Shown here piece after piece: positions 19,304 through 27,118 of a DNA stretch of 64,000 nucleotides. The notes under the pieces are model-generated. The model was not told the origin of the DNA. It did no database searches and saw only the letters and a list, made by a program, of their open reading frames with translations. This stretch comes from Pseudomonadota bacterium (GTDB lineage: Bacteria; Pseudomonadota; Gammaproteobacteria; UBA9339): assembly GCA_021781615.1 (NCBI GenBank), contig JAJXWM010000001.1:98274-162273 (forward strand), read 5' to 3'. Made by a program: the position numbers and the translations under genes. Position 1 is the first letter of the stretch. Each line of letters opens with the position of its first letter.

Positions 19304-20422
19304 TATTGTAGTTTCTAAACCATCAATATTTTTCTTATGTTTTTCAATGGTTGCTTGCGCTCCCGCAATTCTACCTTTTGTTAAGTTTATCCGGACGCTA
19401 ACCCCGCGTACTTCTGGTGGTTCAACCATAGCTGGCGTTGTTACTTGAGATGCTTTTTTGGCCTTTTCTCTTCTAAATTGTTCAAGGAAAGACAGGGGTG
19501 CTTTCTTTGGTTCTGGTTGATTTTCTTTTTCAGCAGGCCCCGCTGTTTTTTTCAAGGTTTTTCCTTGCCTTAGTTCGCCTAAGACTCCTCCAAAAGCTTT
19601 CATTATTTCTGGATCCATCAATTTTGGTTTGGGTGGTGTTAGGTAAGAGGCGGGCGGCGGCGGTGGCGGTGGTGGTGGCACGACCCCTTCAGATTGAATA
19701 TCTGTTGATTCAGGGGCAGTAGATGCAGATGATGGCTTACCAACGACGGAAGTTGCTTCAGAAGCCAGACGGGTTAAAGCTTCTTCGTGTGCTTTCGCAA
19801 GCGCTTGCTTTAATTTTGCAATTTCGTCATCTTTTTCTTGAGTCTCTTGTTTTAGCTTTGCATTTTCGGCAGTGGTTTTTTCAAGCTCTTTTTGGGTGGC
19901 AGCTACTTCTTCAAGGTGGGCCGTTAATGCTTTTGTTTCTTTTAATATTTTTTCATATTCAGTTTGATCTTTTTCGGTCTTTATTATCTGCTCTTTAGTG
20001 TACTGTATAAATTCTTTAGGAAGAGGTGGGGCAAAAGCTGCAAGTTGACTCAGCAATTTTGTGTAGTCGTCTTGTGCTAGCAGTTCTAAAAGGGCATTAG
20101 TTTTTTCTTCGTTAAGCTTGAGCTTGAAGATTTCGGTCCCCATCTCAGTTTGAAAGAGGTTTCTGGCCCACAAGCGCCCCTCCATTGTTTCTTCAGCGCC
20201 AAGATCACTGAAAGTTACCTCTCTCGCGTCTTTTGTAGTATATGATAGATCTTTAAGTCTAGACGCTAATTTTTTTTCATCTATATCTATGGTTGGAGAG
20301 TTTTCTGGTTCGTCATAACCATAAAAGTCTACCGCTGATGATAATATTGCTGAGGTTATGTCTTTTGCTGAGGCAAAAGAACTGTTGATGGTTTTTAAAA
20401 TGCCGCTAAGTGATGGGAACAT
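19229..20422 (-). CDS. Coiled-coil, proline-rich protein with WH2-like actin-binding motif (candidate host effector)
   Basis: 397 residues in frame. N-terminal unrecognised region (1-135), coiled coil (about 140-225), run of nine prolines (about 248-256), then FGGVLGELRQGKTLKKT (about 276-292), which fits the WH2 consensus of a helix followed by LLxxIRxGxxLKK. A weaker second match, SFLEQFRREKAKKAS, follows. Polyproline plus WH2 is the arrangement of actin nucleators such as WASP family proteins and Rickettsia RickA/Sca2 (known); actin binding here is inference. Clear Shine-Dalgarno GGAGG upstream. No signal peptide seen, so export would need another secretion system. The end is frameshifted at A8. 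Confidence 0.75.
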   Translation of the reverse strand: MFPSLSGILKTINSSFASAKDITSAILSSAVDFYGYDEPENSPTIDIDEKKLASRLKDLSYTTKDAREVTFSDLGAEETMEGRLWARNLFQTEMGTEIFKLKLNEEKTNALLELLAQDDYTKLLSQLAAFAPPLPKEFIQYTKEQIIKTEKDQTEYEKILKETKALTAHLEEVAATQKELEKTTAENAKLKQETQEKDDEIAKLKQALAKAHEEALTRLASEATSVVGKPSSASTAPESTDIQSEGVVPPPPPPPPPASYLTPPKPKLMDPEIMKAFGGVLGELRQGKTLKKTAGPAEKENQPEPKKAPLSFLEQFRREKAKKASQVTTPAMVEPPEVRGVSVRINLTKGRIAGAQATIEKHKKNIDGLETTIKKTRSHHPKNRRKVSHNTTRWCYR

Positions 20423-20618
20423 AAATTACCTCCTGTATTTTTACATTAAGGGGTTATGGTACCATGAAAATAGACGAAAGGCACTAGGTCTGGTATGTAT
20501 TGTTGGTATGTATTTGGTTTATGTATGAAATCTTACTATCAAAAATAAAACCAAAATTTTACCCAAACCGCTTGCTTCGAAGCTTTTAATCAGGATTAAT
20601 TGCTTGGAGCTATAACAA

Positions 20619-20670
20619 CCCCTGCTGCTATATTACATGTTGAATTTAATAGATATTTTGCCGGCAGGGG
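20619..20670. other. Inverted repeat in the recA upstream region
   Basis: CCCCTGC and GCAGGGG arms about 38 bases apart in the 20423-20779 gap. A second AGGGGGAGC...TCCTCC pairing is possible next to it. No LexA-type box (CTGT-N8-ACAG) was seen, and there is no gene in the gap. Confidence 0.35.
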
Positions 20671-20779
20671 GAGCTTTCCTCCTGGATGTTAAATTTAAAG
20701 TATAACCACGGTGAATCTTTGTTTGATTTTATGTGATAATAGTATTAACTTTATTACTTTATAAGAGGCCGAATTATAT

Positions 20780-21814
20780 ATGACAGATGAAAACCGTAAA
20801 AAAGCATTAGTAGCCGCACTATCGCAAATTGATAAACAATTTGGCAAAGGTTCGGTTATGCGTTTGGGTGAATACGAAATAACAAAAGATATTGAAACTG
20901 TTTCTACTGGTTCCTTAGGCTTAGATATTGCGCTTGGTATTGGCGGTTTGCCGCGTGGTCGTGTCGTTGAGATTTATGGTCCAGAATCTTCGGGTAAAAC
21001 TACGCTAACTTTACATGTTATTGCAGAATTTCAAAAACAAGGTGGTACCGCTGCTTTTATCGATGCTGAACATGCATTAGATCCAGGTTATGCAGAAAAA
21101 CTTGGAGTAAAAGTAAAAGACCTGTTAATTTCACAGCCAGATACTGGGGAACAAGCTTTAGAAATTGCCGACATGTTGGTGCGTTCTGGCGCAGTGGATG
21201 TAATTGTTGTTGACTCGGTTGCTGCTCTCACACCCAAAGCTGAAATTGAAGGTGAGATGGGTGATCAACATATGGGATTGCAGGCGCGCTTGATGTCACA
21301 AGCACTACGTAAGCTTACTGCTAACATTAAACGCTCTAATACGCTGGTAATATTTATCAACCAAATCCGCATGAAAATAGGGGTTATGTTTGGTAATCCA
21401 GAGACCACCACGGGTGGTAACGCTTTGAAATTCTACGCTTCGGTGCGGTTAGATATTCGTCGTGTAGGAGCGATCAAAAAAGGGGAAGAGGTTATTGGTA
21501 ATGAGACCAGAGTTAAAGTAGTAAAAAATAAAGTTGCTCCTCCATTTAGAACGGCTGACTTTGAAATTCTTTATGCTCAAGGTATTTCTCGAGAAGGGGA
21601 AATTATTGAGCTTGGGGTTTTACACGGTATGGTCGATAAATCTGGAGCGTGGTATGATTACAAAGGAAAGCATATGGGCCAGGGCAAAGAAAATGCTCGG
21701 GAATTTTTGAAGGAAAACAAGGAGATCGCAGCGGAGATAGAAGGACAATTGCGGAAAAAGCTATTGCAGAAAAATTTGCAAAAAGAAACGGAACCGAAGA
21801 AAGGAAAAGAATAG
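20780..21814 (+). CDS. recA: Recombinase RecA
   Basis: 344 residues. Walker [11 protein letters not shown], Walker B region [13 protein letters not shown]2 loop [20 protein letters not shown], and a charged C-terminal tail. It forms ATP-dependent filaments on single-strand DNA for repair and recombination. recX follows after 5 bases, then alaS and csrA, the classic gammaproteobacterial order. Ribosome-binding site AAGAGG. Confidence 0.98.
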   Translation: MTDENRKKALVAALSQIDKQFGKGSVMRLGEYEITKDIETVSTGSLGLDIALGIGGLPRGRVVEIYGPESSGKTTLTLHVIAEFQKQGGTAAFIDAEHALDPGYAEKLGVKVKDLLISQPDTGEQALEIADMLVRSGAVDVIVVDSVAALTPKAEIEGEMGDQHMGLQARLMSQALRKLTANIKRSNTLVIFINQIRMKIGVMFGNPETTTGGNALKFYASVRLDIRRVGAIKKGEEVIGNETRVKVVKNKVAPPFRTADFEILYAQGISREGEIIELGVLHGMVDKSGAWYDYKGKHMGQGKENAREFLKENKEIAAEIEGQLRKKLLQKNLQKETEPKKGKE

Positions 21815-21819
21815 TTAAG

Positions 21820-22251
21820 ATGTTGTCGCCACCCAAGATACGCTCTTGCGCTCTCGATTTGCTAGCTTATCGCGAACATTCAAAATTCGAATTACAGCAA
21901 AAACTTTGTCGAAAAGGTTTTGCTGCTAATGATGTAAAAAAAGTTATAGAGGAATTGGCTCAGCAAGGTTTGCAAAGTGATAGCCGATTTACTGAAAGTT
22001 ATATAAATATGCGTCGCAAACGTGGTTTTGGTCCGCGGCGCATTCAGATGGAACTAAGAGAGCGCGGTATCGACATGGAGCTAAACGACCCAGAGTGGTC
22101 GGAGTGGGCAAGGACTCTACGTGCTAAAAAATTTGGGGAAAAGATTCCGCAAGATTTTAATGAACGGGTACGTGAGATGCGTTACTTGTATTACAAAGGA
22201 TTTACGAGCGAACAGATAAAAGAGATTATGGGGAGAGGCCTTGAGTCGTGA
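21820..22251 (+). CDS. recX: RecA regulator RecX
   Basis: 143 residues. ALDLLAYREHSKFELQQKLCRKG is cut here to its pattern: helix, R-S-x-x-E-L-x-x-K-L, then a second three-helix repeat with RRKRGFGPRRIQMELRERG. RecX modulates RecA filament length. It starts 5 bases after recA, so the two are co-transcribed. Confidence 0.93.
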   Translation: MLSPPKIRSCALDLLAYREHSKFELQQKLCRKGFAANDVKKVIEELAQQGLQSDSRFTESYINMRRKRGFGPRRIQMELRERGIDMELNDPEWSEWARTLRAKKFGEKIPQDFNERVREMRYLYYKGFTSEQIKEIMGRGLES

Positions 22252-22313
22252 ATTTTTAAATTCTCTGAGCTCATGAGAGTACAAAGATCGGACAATATTA
22301 GTGATAAGATAGG

Positions 22314-22331
22314 CGCAGGCGGTTGCCTGCG
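22314..22331. other. Small perfect hairpin between recX and alaS
   Basis: CGCAGGC-ggtt-GCCTGCG, a 7-bp stem with a four-base loop, not followed by a T tract. It could be a repeat remnant or an mRNA structure in the recX-alaS gap. Confidence 0.4.
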
Positions 22332-22366
22332 GGGTTTAGAGCGGTGCTAAGAGATTGTAATTGTAT

Positions 22367-25021
22367 ATGAACAAAATTTATAAAACTTTAGACATCAGAA
22401 AAGCTTTTTTAGATTATTTTGAACGCCACAAGCATGAGGTTGTTGCTAGCAGTTCATTAGTTCCGGCTGGTGATCCCACGCTATTTTTTACTAATGCGGG
22501 GATGGTACAATTTAAGGGTGTTTTTTTAGGGCAAGAAAAGCGCAAATATACCCGCGCAGTTACCGCTCAGCGTTGTCTTCGGGCTAGCGGTAAGCATAAT
22601 GATCTTGAAATGGTTGGTTACACCAATCGGCACCATACTTTTTTTGAAATGCTCGGCAATTTTAGTTTTGGCGATTATTTTAAGAAGGAAGCTATCCATT
22701 ATGCTTGGGATTTTTTAACCAAAGAGCTTGGTATCGACCCCGGCAGGCTTTGGGTTACGGTGCATGAAAAAGATCAAGAAGCAGAGGGTTTATGGCGAGC
22801 GGAGTTTAAAAAAAGCCAGGCGGAGGCTCAAGGTTTAAGTCACTGCGGCGACAAAGATAATTTTTGGGCAATGGGTGAAACGGGGCCTTGCGGTTATTGT
22901 AGTGAGATCTATTATGATCATGGCGAAGATCTTGCTGGTGATCCTCCTGGGGGTAAGAACGAAGGAGAGCGCTATGTTGAGATTTGGAACTTGGTTTTTA
23001 TGCAATTTGAGCGCGATACCCAAGGGAAATTAATACCTTTACCAAAACCATCAATCGATACCGGTATGGGTTTAGAGCGAATTGCTGCAGCTATGCAAGG
23101 GGTATACGACAATTACGACATCGATATTTTTGTCGAACTTCGTAACAAGTTTATGGAAGTTTTGCACTCTAAATGCAATATCGCAATGCAGTCAATAAAA
23201 CCTGAGGCAGCAAGGATTGCCTCAAGAGTGGTTGTTGATCATATTCGGGCAGCGGTATTTTTGATCGCTGATGGTGTTATTCCAGCAAACGAAAAGACCG
23301 GGTATGTTTTGCGAAGTATTATTCGGCGAGCAGTTTATTATTTATATCGCATCGGCGTGCAAAAACCACTATTTTTTCAGCTTGTTTATCCGCTAGTTAA
23401 ATTACTAGGTGAGGACTATCCCGAGGTGGGTCTTGAAGAAGCACAAGACCAGATCGCCGCCACTATTGAACAAGAAGAGATTAAATTTTTAGATACTTTA
23501 GATCGCGGGTTAAAGATTTTTGAAAGTGAGATTGCAAAGTTAAAAGGGAAGACTATTCCGGGCATCGTTGCTTTTAATTTGCACGATACTTATGGCCTAC
23601 CCATAATTTTGACGGCTGAAATTGCTCGAGAAAGAGGGCTTCATTTGGACCAAGCGGGATTTGAAGTGGAAATGGAAAAACAGCGAGAAACTTCCCGTGC
23701 GGCATGTAAGATCGATAATTCTTCTACCCTGAAATTGGTGGTAGATGTCGATACTAACTTTGTTGGTTATACCGAAAATAAATGTTTGACTAAAATATGT
23801 GGTTTATTCAAAAAAGATGGCACCCCTTTAGAAAATATAAAGGTTGGCGAAGAAGGGATAATTGTTTTAGAAAAAACCCCATTTTATGCCGAGTCTGGAG
23901 GGCAGGTTGGTGATAGTGGTGAGATCTATTTAGGTGATAAAGGTGTTTTTGTGGTTCAAGATACGCAAAAGCAACCCACCTTTTATTTACATTATGGTTA
24001 TATGGCTAAGGGTTCTTTTTCGGCAGATGCTGAAGTTACCGCTGAAATTGATACGGTAAGGCGTCAGATGATCAGATTAAATCACTCGACAACCCATCTC
24101 CTACACACCAGTTTACGCTCAGTTTTGGGTGAGCATGCGATGCAACGTGGGTCGTCGGTTGATAATAAGCGGCTTCGTTTCGATTTTACCCATTCTTCCG
24201 TATTAACGCCGAAAGAGATTTCAGATATTGAGCAAATGGTAAATGCTCAAATTCGTGCAAATTTAGCAGTAAAAACAACGAGCAAGGCACTAGAAGATGC
24301 CAAACGAGAAGGTGCTTTTGCTCTTTTTGGTGAGAAGTATGGTGATGAAGTGCGAGTTGTTTCTATGGGTCATGTTTCTCAAGAGCTTTGTGGTGGTACC
24401 CACGTCAGTAATACCGGTGAAATCGGTCTATTTAAGATTGTTGCTGAGATTGGAATTGCTGCTGGAGTGCGTCGTATTGAAGCAGTTACTGGCGAAAATG
24501 CGCTTTTAAGAGTTGATAGATTAGAGTCTGAGCTTAAGGGGGCATCTCAGCTTCTTGGAGTTGGTTTAGATCAAGTGCTTGATAAAATTAAACAAATTAT
24601 AGAAGAGAAGCGAGGTCAAGATAAAGAGCTCTCTCGCTTAAATGGCGAACTTATGGTAGTTAAAAACAAAGAGTTAGCCAAACAAGCGATAGATGTTAAT
24701 GGAGTTTCGGTATTATCGATAAAGGTCCCGGAGGTTGATAGCAAAATATTGCGGCAAATGGTAGATGCTTTGAAGCAACAGCTAATCTCTGCAGTAGTAG
24801 TGTTAGCCACGGTAAATAATGAAAAAATTCAATTAATTGCTGGAGCTACCAAAGATTTGCTGGATAAAATTAAGGCTAATGAATTATTACAACATATCAC
24901 TAAGCAAATAGATGGTAGCGGTGGTGGTAGGGCTGATATGGCTCAAGGAGGGGGGGCTAATATCTCCGCTCTTCAGAAAGCTTTAGATTCGGTTTTGCCT
25001 TGGATTAAGGGGAAGCTGTAG
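22367..25021 (+). CDS. alaS: Alanyl-tRNA synthetase
   Basis: 884 residues from ATG 22367 (a TTG lies six bases upstream). Class II catalytic core (FTNAGMVQFKGVFLG, LEMVGYTNRHHTFFEMLGNF), editing domain with HSTTHLLH and CGGTHV metal ligands, and the C-terminal GGGRADMAQGGG domain. It charges tRNA-Ala and clears mischarged Ser/Gly. In the recA-recX-alaS-csrA string. Confidence 0.98.
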   Translation: MNKIYKTLDIRKAFLDYFERHKHEVVASSSLVPAGDPTLFFTNAGMVQFKGVFLGQEKRKYTRAVTAQRCLRASGKHNDLEMVGYTNRHHTFFEMLGNFSFGDYFKKEAIHYAWDFLTKELGIDPGRLWVTVHEKDQEAEGLWRAEFKKSQAEAQGLSHCGDKDNFWAMGETGPCGYCSEIYYDHGEDLAGDPPGGKNEGERYVEIWNLVFMQFERDTQGKLIPLPKPSIDTGMGLERIAAAMQGVYDNYDIDIFVELRNKFMEVLHSKCNIAMQSIKPEAARIASRVVVDHIRAAVFLIADGVIPANEKTGYVLRSIIRRAVYYLYRIGVQKPLFFQLVYPLVKLLGEDYPEVGLEEAQDQIAATIEQEEIKFLDTLDRGLKIFESEIAKLKGKTIPGIVAFNLHDTYGLPIILTAEIARERGLHLDQAGFEVEMEKQRETSRAACKIDNSSTLKLVVDVDTNFVGYTENKCLTKICGLFKKDGTPLENIKVGEEGIIVLEKTPFYAESGGQVGDSGEIYLGDKGVFVVQDTQKQPTFYLHYGYMAKGSFSADAEVTAEIDTVRRQMIRLNHSTTHLLHTSLRSVLGEHAMQRGSSVDNKRLRFDFTHSSVLTPKEISDIEQMVNAQIRANLAVKTTSKALEDAKREGAFALFGEKYGDEVRVVSMGHVSQELCGGTHVSNTGEIGLFKIVAEIGIAAGVRRIEAVTGENALLRVDRLESELKGASQLLGVGLDQVLDKIKQIIEEKRGQDKELSRLNGELMVVKNKELAKQAIDVNGVSVLSIKVPEVDSKILRQMVDALKQQLISAVVVLATVNNEKIQLIAGATKDLLDKIKANELLQHITKQIDGSGGGRADMAQGGGANISALQKALDSVLPWIKGKL

Positions 25022-25147
25022 AGAAATTTTTTTATCTCTTAAGAATTTCTTAATAATTATGTTATAGACTGTAGTGTAGATGTGTTTCATATGTTAAGAG
25101 CGCATTGGGTTTAGTTTTAAAAATGGAAAACTTTAAGGAGAATTAAG

Positions 25148-25345
25148 ATGCTAATACTTACAAGAAGGATTGGTGAATCCCTCATTATTGGTGATCAGAT
25201 CACGATTACGGTACTAAATATTAAAGGCAATCAAGTCCGCCTTGGTATTGATGCGCCTAAGGAAGTTTCTGTACATCGTGAAGAGGTGTATCAACGTATC
25301 CAAGAAGAAAAGCAAAAGCAGTTAACTCAAACTGAACAAGAATAA
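25148..25345 (+). CDS. csrA: Carbon storage regulator CsrA
   Basis: 65 residues. [16 protein letters not shown], the central [18 protein letters not shown] and [10 protein letters not shown] are the family hallmarks. It is a dimeric RNA-binding protein that blocks or stabilises mRNAs at GGA motifs. Strong AAGGAG upstream. In Legionella and relatives CsrA controls the switch between replication and transmission (known there; inference here). Confidence 0.98.
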   Translation: MLILTRRIGESLIIGDQITITVLNIKGNQVRLGIDAPKEVSVHREEVYQRIQEEKQKQLTQTEQE

Positions 25346-25361
25346 TTTTTTTATTGCGAGT

Positions 25362-25393
25362 CTGTTTCCTACTTAAAAAGTGGGAGACAGATG
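25362..25393. other. Imperfect hairpin after csrA
   Basis: TCTGTTTCCTACTT and AAGTGGGAGACAGA pair with G-U wobble, loop of about three bases. No T tract follows directly. It could protect the csrA mRNA end. Confidence 0.4.
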
Positions 25394-25457
25394 CCATAAA
25401 AGAGCTAGTTTTCGCAAAGCTTTTAGATCTTTTTATTATTAAAGATATATAGGTTCT

Positions 25458-25877
25458 ATGAAACATTATCGTAAAGAATTATATTTCAACACTCCATCTA
25501 AAATTGCATTCATTAATATTACTTCCCAAATTAGTGGTTGCATAGAAGAAAGTGGCATAAAAGAAGGTTTGGTTTTAGTGAACCCCACGCATACTACTTC
25601 ATCAGTATTTATCAATGATAACGAGAGCGGTTTACATAGTGATTTTACCGAATGGTTAGAAAAACTTGCGCCGCGCGAGCCAATTGAACAATACCGCCAC
25701 AATAATGCTAGCGAAGATAACGCTGATTCACACCTAAAGCGACAAATTATGGGGCGGGAAGTGGTGGTAGCTATTACTAATGGTGCGCTCGACCTTGGTC
25801 CCTGGGAACAAATTTTATATGGGGACTTCGATGGTCAAAGAAACAAGAGAGTGCTCGTCAAAATAATCGGCGAATAA
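25458..25877 (+). CDS. YjbQ/UPF0047 family protein
   Basis: 139 residues. [16 protein letters not shown] and [34 protein letters not shown] are shortened here to their key features: the [11 protein letters not shown] strand and the [14 protein letters not shown] signature with conserved Trp, Asp and Gly. The family has been linked to thiamine-phosphate synthase-like activity, but its role in bacteria is unsettled. It converges on xseA with 8 bases between stops. Confidence 0.9.
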   Translation: MKHYRKELYFNTPSKIAFINITSQISGCIEESGIKEGLVLVNPTHTTSSVFINDNESGLHSDFTEWLEKLAPREPIEQYRHNNASEDNADSHLKRQIMGREVVVAITNGALDLGPWEQILYGDFDGQRNKRVLVKIIGE

Positions 25878-25885
25878 GGGCAAAA

Positions 25886-27085
25886 TCAATTATTACCAGC
25901 GGTGATGTTTTGTACCAGGCACTCTAACTCGCCATCTGCTACTTTTGCTTTTATTTTATCCCCAACATTAACCCGCGCTATTTTGCTGACTATATTGTCA
26001 CCTTTACTAATTATTGCATAACCGCGAGAAAGAGTTGCTAGTGGACTTATAGCATTAAGGGCCATACTAATTTTGGCAAGGTGTTGTTTGCAGTAAACTA
26101 ACTTATGTTTTGTTGCTAAAATTAGCCGGCGCTCGTAATCATCTAAGCGTTGGCTTTTTTCAGCTAAATAATCGCGCGGATGACGGAGGCGATTTTTTAA
26201 GCTGGTGAATAATAAATTAAAGCGATGAAGCTTATGGTGCATTAAATTAGCTAATCGGTGCTGTAGGTTTTCGACGGTTTTATACCATTCCAGTTGATTT
26301 GGTACAGCTAACTCTGCTGCGGCCGAGGGTGTTGGTGCACGCACATCTGCGACAAAGTCGGCGATTGTAAAATCGGTTTCGTGGCCGATAGCGCTGATGA
26401 TGGGGATGGTGCTTGCAAAAATAGCGCGCGCTACAACTTCTTCGTTAAATGGCCAGAGGTCTTCGATTGAACCACCGCCCCGCGCTAAAATTAACACCTC
26501 ACATTCGTTACGAGCATTGGCTTTTTTAAGAGCGCTAACAATTTGTGACGCTGCTTCCATTCCTTGCACTAAAACTGGGTAGATAACCACTTTGGCGCTA
26601 GGAAAGCGTCGTTTTAGCACACTTAAAATATCACGAATGACCGCGCCGGTAGGCGAGGTGATAACACCAATCGATCCCGGTAATTTTGGTATTGGGTTTT
26701 TATATCTTGGTTCAAAAAGTCCCTCAGCAGCTAGCTTGGTTTTTAGTTGTAAAAATTTGGTATGCAAAACCCCTGCGCCAGCAAGTTCCATGCGGCCGAC
26801 GATTAATTGATAATCTCCTCGGGCTTCATAGAGGCTAACCTGGGCGGTTACAATTACCTGCATCCCATTTTGAGGCGAGAATTTGAGGGCAAGGTTATTT
26901 TGTCTAAACATCACTGCTCGGACTTGGGCGGATTCATCTTTAAGAGAAAAATAAATATGGCCAGAGCTCGGCTTAACAAGATTTGAGATCTCTCCTTCAA
27001 TCAAAACATAAGCAAAGTTAGCCTCAAGGATTTTTTTTGTAAGTAAGTTAAGCTGCGCTACTTTTAAAATTTTTTGTTCGAGCAT
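25886..27085 (-). CDS. xseA: Exodeoxyribonuclease VII large subunit
   Basis: 399 residues. N-terminal OB fold (VLIEGEISNLVKPSSGHIYF), catalytic domain with GVITSPTGAVIRDIL, RGGGSIEDLWPFNEE and ISAIGHETDFTI, then coiled coil and a C-terminal DGELECLV strand. It degrades single-strand DNA to oligonucleotides with XseB. It lies downstream of the 971-aa coiled-coil gene on the same strand (33-base gap). Confidence 0.97.
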   Translation of the reverse strand: MLEQKILKVAQLNLLTKKILEANFAYVLIEGEISNLVKPSSGHIYFSLKDESAQVRAVMFRQNNLALKFSPQNGMQVIVTAQVSLYEARGDYQLIVGRMELAGAGVLHTKFLQLKTKLAAEGLFEPRYKNPIPKLPGSIGVITSPTGAVIRDILSVLKRRFPSAKVVIYPVLVQGMEAASQIVSALKKANARNECEVLILARGGGSIEDLWPFNEEVVARAIFASTIPIISAIGHETDFTIADFVADVRAPTPSAAAELAVPNQLEWYKTVENLQHRLANLMHHKLHRFNLLFTSLKNRLRHPRDYLAEKSQRLDDYERRLILATKHKLVYCKQHLAKISMALNAISPLATLSRGYAIISKGDNIVSKIARVNVGDKIKAKVADGELECLVQNITAGNN

Positions 27086-27118
27086 GGTTTGCTTTACTTT
27101 TTTTATAACCCCGTCAGG

